Assembly: GCA_029262855.1 (NCBI GenBank)
Contig: JAJCYP010000041.1
Location: forward strand, 1-64,000
Direction: 5' to 3'
Source of the DNA: Bacteroidota bacterium
Lineage (GTDB): Bacteria; Bacteroidota; Rhodothermia; Rhodothermales; UBA10348
Length of the DNA stretch: 64,000 nt
Made by a program: the position numbers and the translations under genes. Below the pieces are notes generated by a model. It was not told where the DNA came from. It did no database searches and saw only the letters and a program-made list of their open reading frames with translations. Positions 24,185 to 34,600 of this stretch are shown here, piece after piece. Numbering within the stretch: position 1 is the first letter of the stretch; each line of letters opens with the position of its first letter.

Positions 24185-25694
24185 CCACCTGCCTGATGGC
24201 CCAGGCGTTCGCGCCCTCCAATCCCAGTCGACTCACGGCCGACACCACCGCGATCAGGGGAGGCTCGTCGTATTCGAGACGCCGTTGGCTCCCGGGCACC
24301 ACCCTGATGCTCCACTGGAGGCCGTCCCAATCGCGCACGTGCCACACCAGCGGGCGGCCTTCCGACCGAGGCTCAAGAAGCAGGGTACTCCCCTCCCACG
24401 CGACCACGGGGACGCCTGGCGTGCTGCCGCCAAGCCAGGTTGTGGGGGGCGGCAAGGCAGGCTCGCTGTAGACGCTGTCCAGCAGCATGACGTCCGCGCC
24501 GGGACCGGGCATGAGCGCCTTCATGCTGAAGTGCACGTTCCCTCCCGCACCGGAGGTGAGGCGCGTGTGCCGGACCTGGCGCACCAGTTCATCCGGCTCC
24601 CAGAAGGCCGCGCCCTCCAGGATCACCCGGCTGGCATAGTTGCCGGGCCAGATATGTCGCTGAAGGGCGTTCTCCCCGATCCACCAATCCAATAGCGGCC
24701 CATAAGGCTGGCCCGGGCTGGCCATCGCCCAGTACAGCTGGGGTGTGAAATAGTCCACCCAGCCCTCCTTCAGCCAGAGCCGGGCGTCCGCGTAGAGGCC
24801 CTCGAACTGGTCAAATCCGACCACGCCTTCGGGATAGCCCGGGCGCCAGATTCCAAAGGGACTGATGCCCACCTTGACCTCTGGCCGGACTGCTTTCACC
24901 GAATCATAGAGGGCCGAGACGAATCCGTTTACGTTTTCCCGGCGCCAGTCCGCCCTTTTGCCCGTGTAGCCGCTTGAGTTCCAGGATGCTCCGTCCGGAA
25001 AATCGAGGGGATTGCCCAACGAATCGTTTGCCGGGTACGGATAGAAATAGTCGTCCAGATGAATGCCGTCCACGTCGTACCGACGAACCACGTCCAGCAT
25101 GACGGCGAGGCTGTGGTCCCCCACCGCCGGAATCCCCGGGTCCAACCACAGCAGACTTCCGTACTCGAGTACCCACTCCGGCGAACTCACAGTGACGTGC
25201 CCGGAGTCGTAGGGGCCATCGTTCGTGGGATGACCAGCTCGAAAGGGATTGAACCATGCGTGCAGCTCAATCCCGCGATCGTGGGCTTCCTTTACGGCGA
25301 AGGCCAGCGGATCGTAGCCCGGATCCTGCCCCTGGACCCCCGTCAGGTAGATGGACCAGGGCTCCAGCGAAGAGGCGTACAGGGCGTCGGCCATCGGCCG
25401 CACCTGAAACATCACCGCATTCATCCCAAGGGAGGCGGCCTGATCGAGCATCCGCCGCAACTCGGCCTTCTGCTCACTCTCCGCAAGGCCCCGCTCGGTC
25501 GGCCAGTCGATGTTGGCCACCGTCGCGATCCAGGCCGCCCGAAACTCGCGGCGCGCCGACGGGGGCGGCTCCTCGGGAATCGCCGGCGTGGCCAGGGTGG
25601 TTGCTCTCGGGGGCTTTATCAACTCCCCGGGTCCAGAGCAACCTGAGGCAATGAGAAGGGAAATGGCGGCCGCGGTCGCGAAAATGCGAAGCAT
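24171..25694 (-). CDS. GHL10-family glycoside hydrolase lipoprotein (DigH/YddW-like)
   Basis: This 507-residue precursor has a lipobox LIASGC (Cys19) and a GHL10 (DUF187/PF02638) TIM barrel over about residues 50-370: REFRAAWIATVANIDWPTE, MNAVMFQVRPMADALYASS, IELHAWFNPFRAGHP, YDVDGIHLDDYFYPYP with its acidic pair, and KVGISPFGIWRPGYP. E. coli YddW (DigH) of this family hydrolyses glycan strands already stripped of stem peptides. The remaining ~130 residues form a beta-sandwich-like C-terminal domain. It is the first gene of the three-gene operon with the amidase-like lipoprotein and AmpG-like permease, an arrangement that fits outer-leaflet or periplasmic cleavage followed by uptake. Confidence 0.88.
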   Translation of the reverse strand: MLRIFATAAAISLLIASGCSGPGELIKPPRATTLATPAIPEEPPPSARREFRAAWIATVANIDWPTERGLAESEQKAELRRMLDQAASLGMNAVMFQVRPMADALYASSLEPWSIYLTGVQGQDPGYDPLAFAVKEAHDRGIELHAWFNPFRAGHPTNDGPYDSGHVTVSSPEWVLEYGSLLWLDPGIPAVGDHSLAVMLDVVRRYDVDGIHLDDYFYPYPANDSLGNPLDFPDGASWNSSGYTGKRADWRRENVNGFVSALYDSVKAVRPEVKVGISPFGIWRPGYPEGVVGFDQFEGLYADARLWLKEGWVDYFTPQLYWAMASPGQPYGPLLDWWIGENALQRHIWPGNYASRVILEGAAFWEPDELVRQVRHTRLTSGAGGNVHFSMKALMPGPGADVMLLDSVYSEPALPPPTTWLGGSTPGVPVVAWEGSTLLLEPRSEGRPLVWHVRDWDGLQWSIRVVPGSQRRLEYDEPPLIAVVSAVSRLGLEGANAWAIRQVVAVE

Positions 25695-25788
25695 CAGTAA
25701 GTCAGCCGCAATGGAGAAGTATTGGCGTGGCGGAAGACTTTAAGTTATCGTCCCACACATCGCTCGACAACCGCTTTCGCGCTCTCTT

Positions 25789-26424
25789 ATGGTCACCGCC
25801 GCACTCGTCTTCTTGTCGGTCATCAGCGCGGTCGCGCTCCTGCGGGCCGAGCGCCTCGGTTACCGCCAACTGGTGTATGTCGCCAAGCCACTCACGATGG
25901 TGTCCATTGGCCTGATTGCGGTGTTTGCCTGGCCCACGGTGTCGTCGGAGTACCAGCGACTGATTCTGATTGGACTCGGGTTGTCACTCGTGGGGGATGT
26001 GGCCCTCATGCTTCCCAGGGACCGATTCCTCGGGGGCCTTGGGGCGTTCCTGCTGGCGCACGTTGCATACACAGCGGCGTTTCTTGGCCGCCTGGAAGCA
26101 ATCCCCGCACTGCCCTTCCTGCCTTTTGCGATCGCTGGGTTGTTCGTGATCCGACTCCTTTGGCGCCATCTGGACGGTCTCCGCTGGCCGGTCGTCGTCT
26201 ATGCGACGGCCATTGCGCTCATGGCCGGCTCGGCCTGGGCCGTCGCCATGACCCTGGGAACGACCTCGGCGTGGCTCGGGGCCATCGGCGCATCCCTTTT
26301 TGTCCTGTCCGACACGGTCCTGGGATTCAACCGTTTCGTCGGCCAAATCTCAAATTCCGAATGGCTGGTTCTGGGGACCTACTTTCCCGCCCAGATCCTC
26401 ATCGCCATGTCCGTTTTGGCTTGA
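25789..26424 (+). CDS. Lysoplasmalogenase (YhhN/TMEM86 family)
   Basis: This 211-residue integral membrane protein has about eight helices. Family motifs are visible as YVAKPLTMVSIGLIAV near residue 28, LIGLGLSLVGDVALMLP (GDxxLM, residues ~60-76), LGAFLLAHVAYTAAFLG and ASLFVLSDTVLGFNRF (SDxxLA/G...NxF, ~165). Members hydrolyse the vinyl-ether bond of lysoplasmalogens or are broader lipid hydrolases. The ATG at 25789 immediately precedes the first helix. It is divergent from the GHL10 operon across 94 bases. Whether this organism makes plasmalogens is not shown here. Confidence 0.85.
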   Translation: MVTAALVFLSVISAVALLRAERLGYRQLVYVAKPLTMVSIGLIAVFAWPTVSSEYQRLILIGLGLSLVGDVALMLPRDRFLGGLGAFLLAHVAYTAAFLGRLEAIPALPFLPFAIAGLFVIRLLWRHLDGLRWPVVVYATAIALMAGSAWAVAMTLGTTSAWLGAIGASLFVLSDTVLGFNRFVGQISNSEWLVLGTYFPAQILIAMSVLA

Positions 26425-26590
26425 TGGAGCGCGCGCTGTTCACCTGACGAAGCGGACATTTGTCTCGCTGGCGGGGATATCCCAGGCTCCTCCGTGAACC
26501 AGAATGGCGGGGCCTTGGCCAGTCTCCAGACTGCCTGTGATCATCGACTGTTTGGCTGCTCGGTGCCGATCTGGTGTTTAATATAGTAGG

Positions 26591-27343
26591 ATGCGACTCG
26601 CAGGAATCTTCCTTCTGTTCGTGGCCTTTGGCCTGCCTCGACCCGTGAACGGTCAGGCCGGCGAGGATCCCATCCGGTTCATTCTCTGGCCGCTGGAAGA
26701 CGTTCGGGCGGTGGGAGACGGCATTTCATTCCGAACCACCGGCATGATTGCGCTCGGTAGCGCGGGGATTCTGGTGCTCTCCCGCTACGATCGTTCCACC
26801 ACCGAATGGGCGAGCGGACTCGAGATTGGCTCGAGCCTGCGGGTCCTTCAGGAGTTTGGACACGCGAAAGCCGTCCGGCCTGCCCTGGGCGTCATCTTTC
26901 TCGGATCTCTGATGGCAGGCGACACCCGATTGCAGGACGCGTCCTTCACGGCGCTGGAGGCGGTGGTTCTGGGTAATCTGGTGACCAACTCCCTGAAGGG
27001 GCTGTTTGGGCGGGCACGGCCCTGGCAAGACGAGGGCACGAGCTCATTCAAACCCTTTTCGGGAAACACCTCACTCCCGTCGGGACACGCGACCACGGCC
27101 TTCGCGGCCCTGACCCCGTTCGCTTTGTACTACGGCGGCGTAATCGGGGGTGGCCTCTACGTGCTGGCGGGTGCGACGGCGTTTTCCCGAATGGCCTCCA
27201 ACGCGCACTGGTTCTCGGACGTGGTCGCCGGTAGTGCCGTCGGGTTCACGACCGCATGGCTGCTGACGCGGCGGCACCGGGGTCGCAGCCGGGTCTCCCT
27301 CTCGCCGACGATCCAGGGAGGGACGCTACAGGTCCGGTTTTAG
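26591..27343 (+). CDS. PAP2-family phosphatase, exported
   Basis: This 250-residue protein starts at ATG 26591 with a signal peptide (MRLAGIFLLFVAFGLPRPVNG). The three PAP2 catalytic motifs are complete: KGLFGRARP (KX6RP), PSGHATTA (PSGH) and SRMASNAHWFSD (SRX5HX3D), around residues 136-215, with hydrophobic segments between. The family removes phosphate from lipid phosphates such as undecaprenyl pyrophosphate or phosphatidate at the membrane. Its target is not evident. A strong hairpin terminator follows 18 bases after the stop. Confidence 0.9.
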   Translation: MRLAGIFLLFVAFGLPRPVNGQAGEDPIRFILWPLEDVRAVGDGISFRTTGMIALGSAGILVLSRYDRSTTEWASGLEIGSSLRVLQEFGHAKAVRPALGVIFLGSLMAGDTRLQDASFTALEAVVLGNLVTNSLKGLFGRARPWQDEGTSSFKPFSGNTSLPSGHATTAFAALTPFALYYGGVIGGGLYVLAGATAFSRMASNAHWFSDVVAGSAVGFTTAWLLTRRHRGRSRVSLSPTIQGGTLQVRF

Positions 27344-27361
27344 GCAGACGGAAGGCACACC

Positions 27362-27400
27362 AAAAAAGCCGCCGACCCTGGATGGGATCGGCGGCTTTTT
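27362..27400. terminator. Bidirectional Rho-independent terminator
   Basis: AAAAAAGCCGCCGA (27362-27375) pairs with TCGGCGGCTTTTT (27388-27400) around a 12-nt loop. It separates the PAP2 gene from the convergent small membrane protein gene and can serve both. Confidence 0.95.
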
Positions 27401-27417
27401 ATCCATGTGCAACAGTG

Positions 27418-27537
27418 CTAGGCCACCAGGGCAGCAAATGCCGTCAGTACCACGATAACCGCGGCCACGTAGGCGAGCTGCTCGGGTCCGGCCTGCATGC
27501 GTTCACGCTGTGATGCGCTATGCATTTCCGTCTCCAT
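27418..27537 (-). CDS. Small single-span membrane protein, 39 aa
   Basis: I do not recognise this gene. The frame starts at ATG 27537 (an internal ATG at 27525 is also possible) and stops just before the bidirectional terminator. The polar N-terminus METEMHSASQRERMQAGPEQ is followed by LAYVAAVIVVLTAFAALVA, one clean membrane span reaching the C-terminus. Placement of a terminator 17 bases after the stop codon, in the right orientation, suggests a real transcript ends here. It lies 135 bases downstream of sua5 on the same strand and could be the last gene of that unit or have its own promoter. Function unknown; many such peptides modulate membrane complexes. Confidence 0.62.
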   Translation of the reverse strand: METEMHSASQRERMQAGPEQLAYVAAVIVVLTAFAALVA

Positions 27538-27672
27538 TTGTATGTGAAACAGGCGTCGCCTCCGAGGAGAGAGCACCCGATAGAACATCGATCCTATGGG
27601 GACTTGTACGTCCCGATTTCCGGAAGGTGACTGCAAGTTCTGTGCCGCGCGATGAATACACGGCTCCTTCAC

Positions 27673-28611
27673 TCAGGCCACTGATGCAGCCGCGGCTCGG
27701 CGTAATCGGTCCTGCAGCGCCCGGCCGATTCCGGAGGACGAAGGCCACTCGCAATCGATTTCCGCAACCCCTGCGCGGTCGCACTGTCGAAAGAAGTCAT
27801 ACAGCGCGTGAGCGTACTCCTCAAGCCCGCTTACCGGGGCTTCAAGCTTGTAGCCCGCCGCCGGCCTCGTCCAGCCAATGTAGGCAGCCGTGTCGCGCGG
27901 AGAGGGTGACTGGACCATGCGCACCCGCGCGCGGGGCGCATAGTGGGGATGCCGGGTGCCGGGGCTCGCGGCGGTCTGCTCCCCGCGTGCCAGCGTCTCG
28001 GGGACGACCCTCCGCAGCTGCTCCAGGGTGACGGAGCCGGCGCGAAGCACGGCGGGAACCACTCCGGTGCAGTCAACAACGGTAGACTCGATCCCAACCT
28101 GCGGGCGCTCTCCTTTCAGGACGGCGTCCACTCGGCCGTCCAGGTCAGCCAGAACCGCTTCCCAGGTGGTTGCACTTGGCCGACCCGATCTGTTGGCCGA
28201 TGGGGCAGCCACGGGGCACCCAGCGGCGCGCAGCAAGGCCTGTGCGACGGGATGACCCGGGATCCGAACTCCGACGGTGTCCAGGCCGGCACTCACTGCG
28301 GGCGAGACTCGATCGGACCGGGGAACGACCACGGTCAACGGTCCCGGCGAGAACGCGGCCAGCAGCGCCGACGCCGACGCGGGGATCGCATCGCATACCA
28401 GCGACACGCCGGACACCTCGGCCACGTGGACGATTAGCGGATTATCGCCGGGTCGCCCCTTGGCCGCGAACACGGCCGCGACGGCGTCCGGGTTGAGCGC
28501 ATCAGCACCCAGACCATAGACGGTCTCGGTCGGAAAGGCCACCAGGCCACCCGACCGAATCACGGCCGCGGCCTCCTCGGGATCGTCCAGAATGCGGGTT
28601 GTTCGGGTCAC
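27673..28611 (-). CDS. L-threonylcarbamoyladenylate synthase (Sua5/TsaC family)
   Basis: The enzyme makes threonylcarbamoyl-AMP from threonine, bicarbonate and ATP for t6A37 tRNA modification. The 312-residue protein has the YrdC domain (about residues 10-185: GGLVAFPTETVYGLGADAL, KGRPGDNPLIVHV, VGVRIPGHPVAQALL, APSANRSGRPSATT, ESTVVDCTG) and the C-terminal Sua5 domain (about 215-305) joined by SPGTRHPHYAPRA, so it is the long Sua5 type rather than short TsaC. It lies 16 bases downstream of the second RND pump gene on the same strand, so read-through is likely. TsaB is encoded at 13692-14399. Confidence 0.94.
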   Translation of the reverse strand: MTRTTRILDDPEEAAAVIRSGGLVAFPTETVYGLGADALNPDAVAAVFAAKGRPGDNPLIVHVAEVSGVSLVCDAIPASASALLAAFSPGPLTVVVPRSDRVSPAVSAGLDTVGVRIPGHPVAQALLRAAGCPVAAPSANRSGRPSATTWEAVLADLDGRVDAVLKGERPQVGIESTVVDCTGVVPAVLRAGSVTLEQLRRVVPETLARGEQTAASPGTRHPHYAPRARVRMVQSPSPRDTAAYIGWTRPAAGYKLEAPVSGLEEYAHALYDFFRQCDRAGVAEIDCEWPSSSGIGRALQDRLRRAAAASVA

Positions 28612-28627
28612 ACCCGAAGATACGCCG

Positions 28628-31600
28628 TCAGGACTTCGAGGCGGCCCGGGCAGTGCGCCATCCCCAATTCCGGACGTCGTCCAGGAACACGTAAATGGCT
28701 GGCAGAATCACCAGCGTCACCAGTGTCGAAAACGTCAGTCCGCCCACGATAGCACGAGCCATCGGGTAGTACGGCGGCCCGTCGCCTCCTATCTGGGTGA
28801 CCCCAATGCAGAGTGGAACGAGGCCCAGCACCGTCGTCGCCGCGGTCATCACAATCGGGCGCATCCGGTCGCGCCCGGCCTGCACAATGGCCTCGTGTCG
28901 CCCGAGTCCCTCGGACCGAAGATGATTGATGTGGTCTATGAGCACAATTCCATTGTTGACCACCACCCCGATCAGCACCAGAATCCCGATCCAGGCCATG
29001 ATCTGGAACGTCGTTCCCGTGAAGAGAAAGAACCAGAACACGCCGACAATGGCGAACAGGATCGAGGTCCAGATGGCAAGGGGATGGATCAGCGACTCGA
29101 AGAGCGCGGCCATCACCAGATAGATGAGGATCAGGGCCAGCAGGAGATTCATCATCATGATCTCCTGGCTGTTTGCCTCATCATCGAACCCGCTTCCGTA
29201 GCCCCACGTGTAGCCCGCCGGCAACTCGTAGTTCGACATGGTCTGGGCGATTCGCTCGCGTGCCTCATCCCGCGTGATGTCATCCTGAAAGACGGTGACG
29301 CCCATCATGGTGACTCGGTCTTCCCGCTGGATGGAGCGGCGGGCGCGCGTTGTGGTCAGATCTGCCATGGAAGCCAGTCTGACCTGGTCCCCGTTGGCCA
29401 GTTGAAGCGGAAGGTTGCGGAGATCGTTGACCGATCGGCGATCCCGATTCTGGAACTCAATCCTGAGATCCACCTCCCCTTCCTCGGTTCGGACCCGGCG
29501 GAGATTTTGCCCCCGCATGGCCGTCGATACGGTACGCGCCACATCCTGAGCCGACAGCCCGTACTGGCTGGCTCTGTCCCGGTCAACGACTACCTGAACC
29601 TCCTGATCGTCCGTTTCCGCCTCGGAGCGGACGTCCTTCAAACCGTCGACCCGACCGAGAATCTCGGCGACCTCCCGTGACAGCGCGACCAATCGATCGC
29701 TCGACTCACCCTGGAGCAGGATCCGGACGTTTTCGCCCGTGAGCCCACTGCTCCTGTCAAATGATGGGTGCGCAATCGCCATTTTCGGGAATCCTTCCCG
29801 GATTCGTTCTTCGAGTTCGGCGATTTCCGTATCGCTGTCCTTGGCCAAAAGGAGTGTAGACTGAGCCGACGCCCCTTCGTAGTAGGAATACACGTTCTCG
29901 ATCTCGAACCGCTCCATGTTCGCGAAGAGGTACTCCTCCATCTCGTCCACGGCGGCCTCGACCCGCTCCACCGTGTATTGGCCCTGGACGTTGTAGATGA
30001 TGAAAATATCGCGTTCTCCCTCGTTGTCCGGGAAGAAGTCCATGTTCACGATGGAGGCGGGAATCGCCACACTCAGGAGCGTACCGATCACGATGGCCGC
30101 GGCGAGTTTGGGCCGTCGTAACATGCCATCCAGGAGGCGGGCGTAGCGCTCGGTCAGCCAGTCCAGTGAGCTGGACTTGTCGGTCACGGGCGGCGGCTTG
30201 AGGCGCGAGGCCAACAGCGGCACGACCGTCAGCGAAATGATGAGCGAGACGATCAGCGATATGTTGATGGCCACGGCCACGTGCTTGAGAAACAGCGTGA
30301 CCTCGTCTGCCTGACTGACGATCATCGGCAGAAAAACAATGGCCGTGGTCAGCGTGCCGGCCGTGACAGCCAGGGCGACCTCCTTGACCCCACGCAACGT
30401 CGCCGCCTGCGGGTTGCCGGGGTCCATTCGCTGGTGTCGATGGATGTTTTCGGTCACCACGACGGCATTGTCCACCAGCATGCCGACGGCCAGCATCAGG
30501 CCCATCATGCTCAGGATGTTGAGCGTGAAGCCCAAGAAGTAGAGGGCACCCACCGTGCAGAGAATGGAGATGGGGACGGCCAGCGTGACCACGAGTGTCG
30601 TCGAAATTCGGCGCAGGAAGAAGAACAGGACGATGAGGGCAAACATTCCGCCCCACGCACCCGACTTGAGCAGGTCGCGGAGTGACTGGACGATGCCCTC
30701 GGCCGCGTTACCCATGTAGTAGATGTTGATGCCGGTCATGTCGGGATCGTCTCCGACCTCGGCCAGCGCCGCTTCGATGCGCTCGGCCACGGCGACCGTA
30801 TTGGCGCCAGCCTCTTTCCGGATGTCGAGTCCAACTGCGTAATTCCGGTTCAAGTGGCGTCCATGATCCAACTCGGGATCATCCAGCGCCACCCGGGCCA
30901 CGTCTGACAGGCGAAGTCCGTCCTGCCGGATGATCAGGTCTTCTATTTCCGCCACCGTGCGGATCTCACCCATCGGACGGACCACAAAACGCTGTCTCCC
31001 ATCGGTGACGTGGCCGGCCGTAACCGAGAAATTGGAGCGCTGGAGATCGGCCGTCAGTTTGCCCAGGTCGATGCGATGGGCCGCCACTCGATCGGCCAAT
31101 AGCTCGATCTTGATCTCCCGCCGGTTGACCCCGTAGAGATCGACCTGAGAGACGCCCTCAACCCGCTCCAGAACCTGCTTCAGTTTTCGGTCCAACAGCT
31201 CGTAGGAACCGGACAGGTTCTTCTCGGACGAAAGACGCAGCTGAAGAATCGGCTGGTCGGCCATGTTGAAGCGATTTACGAAGACGCGCTCCACGTCGGT
31301 CGGGAACTGGCCCTTGACCGCGTCCATGCGCTCGCGGACCTGAATGGCCTTCAGGTCGGTGTCGGCACCCCATTCGAACTCCAGAAAGAGATTGGAGCCG
31401 CCCTCGTTCGAGTTCGAGTTTATGCTCTTCAGACCCGGTACGGTCGCCAGCACCTCCTCGGCGGGCCGCGTGATCTCGCGCTCGACCTCTTCCGGAGTCG
31501 AGCCGGGATACGGAATACTGACGTTCAGGAACGGCTGCGAAACTTCGGGAAACAGCTCCAGCGGCACAAGCCGGCTGGAGATGAGGCCGACCACGACCAC

Positions 31601-31663
31601 GCAGATGAACACCATCATGGTGGTCACCGGCCGCGACATCGAAAGCTGTGGCAGATTGATCAT
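28628..31663 (-). CDS. RND-family efflux pump, second of a tandem pair
   Basis: The open frame extends to 31822, but conserved sequence begins at ATG 31663 (MINLPQLSMSRPVTTMMV), giving 1011 residues, normal for HAE-type RND pumps. Twelve helices with two large periplasmic loops are visible; the proton-relay region in TM4 reads AVGMLVDNAVVVTEN, so one of the two Asp of the AcrB-type VDD motif is Asn. TM10 reads IGVVVNNGIVLIDHIN. The gene follows the first pump after 7 bases and the adaptor before that, suggesting a heteromeric pump like MdtBC. No outer-membrane TolC-like gene or regulator lies nearby. Substrates unknown. Confidence 0.9.
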   Translation of the reverse strand: MINLPQLSMSRPVTTMMVFICVVVVGLISSRLVPLELFPEVSQPFLNVSIPYPGSTPEEVEREITRPAEEVLATVPGLKSINSNSNEGGSNLFLEFEWGADTDLKAIQVRERMDAVKGQFPTDVERVFVNRFNMADQPILQLRLSSEKNLSGSYELLDRKLKQVLERVEGVSQVDLYGVNRREIKIELLADRVAAHRIDLGKLTADLQRSNFSVTAGHVTDGRQRFVVRPMGEIRTVAEIEDLIIRQDGLRLSDVARVALDDPELDHGRHLNRNYAVGLDIRKEAGANTVAVAERIEAALAEVGDDPDMTGINIYYMGNAAEGIVQSLRDLLKSGAWGGMFALIVLFFFLRRISTTLVVTLAVPISILCTVGALYFLGFTLNILSMMGLMLAVGMLVDNAVVVTENIHRHQRMDPGNPQAATLRGVKEVALAVTAGTLTTAIVFLPMIVSQADEVTLFLKHVAVAINISLIVSLIISLTVVPLLASRLKPPPVTDKSSSLDWLTERYARLLDGMLRRPKLAAAIVIGTLLSVAIPASIVNMDFFPDNEGERDIFIIYNVQGQYTVERVEAAVDEMEEYLFANMERFEIENVYSYYEGASAQSTLLLAKDSDTEIAELEERIREGFPKMAIAHPSFDRSSGLTGENVRILLQGESSDRLVALSREVAEILGRVDGLKDVRSEAETDDQEVQVVVDRDRASQYGLSAQDVARTVSTAMRGQNLRRVRTEEGEVDLRIEFQNRDRRSVNDLRNLPLQLANGDQVRLASMADLTTTRARRSIQREDRVTMMGVTVFQDDITRDEARERIAQTMSNYELPAGYTWGYGSGFDDEANSQEIMMMNLLLALILIYLVMAALFESLIHPLAIWTSILFAIVGVFWFFLFTGTTFQIMAWIGILVLIGVVVNNGIVLIDHINHLRSEGLGRHEAIVQAGRDRMRPIVMTAATTVLGLVPLCIGVTQIGGDGPPYYPMARAIVGGLTFSTLVTLVILPAIYVFLDDVRNWGWRTARAASKS

Positions 31664-31670
31664 GCTAGTC

Positions 31671-34600
31671 TCAGGGCTTTCGGTCGAGCACCGCGTACAT
31701 GGTCGGAATGACGACCAGCGTGAGGATGGTCGAGACCACAAGTCCGCCAATGACAGTGATGGCCATCGGCGCCCGGATTTCCGCCCCTTCCCCGATTCCG
31801 ATGGCCATCGGAATGAGCCCAAGCGTGGTGGTCATGGTGGTCATCAGTATCGGCCTCAAGCGCTGGCCCCCGGCTTCCACAATGGCCGTAAGTTTTTCCA
31901 TGCCCTCAGCGCGAAGCTGATTGATCAGGTCAACCAGTACGATGGCATTGTTGACCACGATGCCGGCCAGGAGAATCAGGCCGATGAACACCACCACACT
32001 CACGGTCGATCCGGTGACCCAGAGGGCGAAGATGGCGCCGACCGCGGCCAGTGGAATCGAAAAGAAAATGACGAAGGGATGGAGCAGCGACTCGAATTGC
32101 GAGGCCATGACGAGGTAGACCAGAAACACGGCCAGCAGCAGCGCCATGATCAATGACCGGAAGGAATCGCTCATCTCCTGATTCTGGCCCGCAATCCGAA
32201 CCGAGATGCCCCGGGGAGTCGCGACCGAGGCCACCACGGACGCCAGTTCATCGGCCGCTGCGCCCAGATCGCCGTACTGGAGATTTGCCGTAACGACCGC
32301 CACTCTCTGTTGGCTCACGCGCCGTATCTCGCTTGGGCCGATACCCACGTTCAGGTCGGCGATGCTGGCGAGGGTCACGGGCCGCGAACTTTCGGGGTTG
32401 ACGATCAACTCCCGGAGCTTGTCCACGGAGGCGCGGTCCTCCTCGCGGGTCCGAACCAGGACGTCGATCTTGCGGTCATTCCAGGAGTAGCGGGTCGCCA
32501 CGGATCCACGCACATTCGACACGAGCCGATCGGCGACGTCCGCCACCGAAAGTCCCAGCGCGGCCGCCCGCTCCCGATCGAAGCGAATCTGCACCTCCGG
32601 GTGGCCGACCTCCATGCTGGACTTGACGTCGGCAAATCGGCCCGAATCCCGCAGCCGGGCCGCGAGGGCCAGGGAAACGAGTTTCAGGCCATCGAGATCG
32701 TATCCGGAGACCTCCAGCTCGACGGGTGTCCGGAAAGAAAACAGCGTCGGCCGTTCGATCTTGTACTGTACTCCGGGCACGCGCGCCAGACCGCTCCGAA
32801 TCCTCTCGACGGCCTCGGCCTCACCCAGGTCACCCGACCCTCGACTGAGGGCCACGTGGAGTTCACCCCAGTTCTCACCGCCCTCATCAGGATTGGCATC
32901 CAGGCGATTCCCGCTGCCGGCAACGGCGAAAGACGCAGACACGTTGGGCGCGTCGTTGGCCGCCAACTGGACGTCCCGCATCGCGAGGTCGGTCTCCGCC
33001 AGCGGCGTCCCGGGCGGCAGTCGCATCTCCACGTTGAACTCGTCCTGGGCCAGCTGCGGAATGAGTTCGATACCCAGCGACGGTACCAGCGTCAGAGACG
33101 CGGCAAAGATGAGGACCGCCGTGGTCAGGACGGTGCCCCTATGCGACAGCGACCAGCGCAAGACCGGCATGTAACGGGAGCCGGCTGCATCGAAAACCTT
33201 GTTGAATCCTCGGGCGATCGGCCGCATGACCCAACCTGCGGCCGTACCCAGGCCTTTCGCCGCCAGATAGCCACCGCGTGCCAGGAAGTACGGAATCCGG
33301 TTTAACAGGACATACCGAACCTTGCCGGTAGCCTTACCGAATCGGGTCGTGGGCTCGGGACGCTCCGGCTCCTCGAACGTCTCGCGGGCGTTCCCCCCGA
33401 TCGAGGCCAGCATCGGGATGAGCGTGATGGCCACGATCAACGATGCCAGGAGCGAAAATGTCACGGTCAGGGCCTGATCGCGGAAGAGCTGCCCTGCGAT
33501 TCCCTGGACGAACACCAGCGGGAAGAAAACGGCAACGGTGGTCAGGGTTGAGGCCACGACGGCTCGCCCTACCTCGCTCGCGCCTTTCTGGGCGGCCTCC
33601 AGCGGACTCGCCCCGCGCTCCCGGTGCCGTGAGATGTTCTCCAGCACAACAATCGAGTTGTCGACGAGCAGACCGATTCCAAGTGCCAGCCCCCCCAGCG
33701 ACATGATATTCAGGGTGAGGTCATACCCGTACATCATGTTGAACGTGGCGATCACCGAGACTGGAATCGACAGCGAGATGATGAGGGTGGCCGCAAAATT
33801 TCGCAGGAAGAGATACAGAACCAGAACGGCCAGCAGACCACCGATGAGGCCGGCGTTTACGACATCGTCCACGGCGCTCTCGATGAATGTGGACTGGTCG
33901 TAGACCTTCTCGATCCGGACCCGGTTCGGAAACAGACGCTCGCTGCGCTCCAGACGCGCCTTGACGGCCTCGGCCACCGCGACTGTGTTGGCATCACCCT
34001 CCTTGTAGATGGCGAGTTCAACGGCCTCCACGCCGTTGATGCGGGCGATGGCCTCGCGCTCCTTGAATCCCATCGAAATTTCGGCGACGTCCCGCAAGTA
34101 GATCGGTCGGCCCTCGCGGGTGTCGAGAATCACGTCCCCCATTTGGGCGACAGACTCGAACTGATTCACGGTCCGAACCAGAAACTGCTGGATTCCCTCC
34201 TCCAGGCGGCCGCCGGAGAGATTGACGTTCTCCGCCCGGATGACTTGAACGATGCGCTCGATCGAGATTCCGAGCTGGGCCAATCTCTCCTGGTCCACGT
34301 AGATATGGACTTGGTCCTCGAGCCCTCCACTGACCTTGACTGCCGCAACGCCCAGAGCCGACTCCAATTCCTTCTTCAGCTGCTCGTCGGCGAACCGCCG
34401 GAGCACTTTCAACGCCTCCAGGTCAACTGCAGGAGCATCCTGGAGAGCAACACCTTGGACAGGTGGATCACCGGCCGCATCAGCCCGGCGCGTTTCCGGC
34501 TCCATGAAGAGCGCATAGCGCATCACGGGGTCGAAAGACGGATCGAACCTGAGCAGAACCGGCCTGGTCGCCTCCAGCGGCAGGAGCAGCGCATCCAGGC

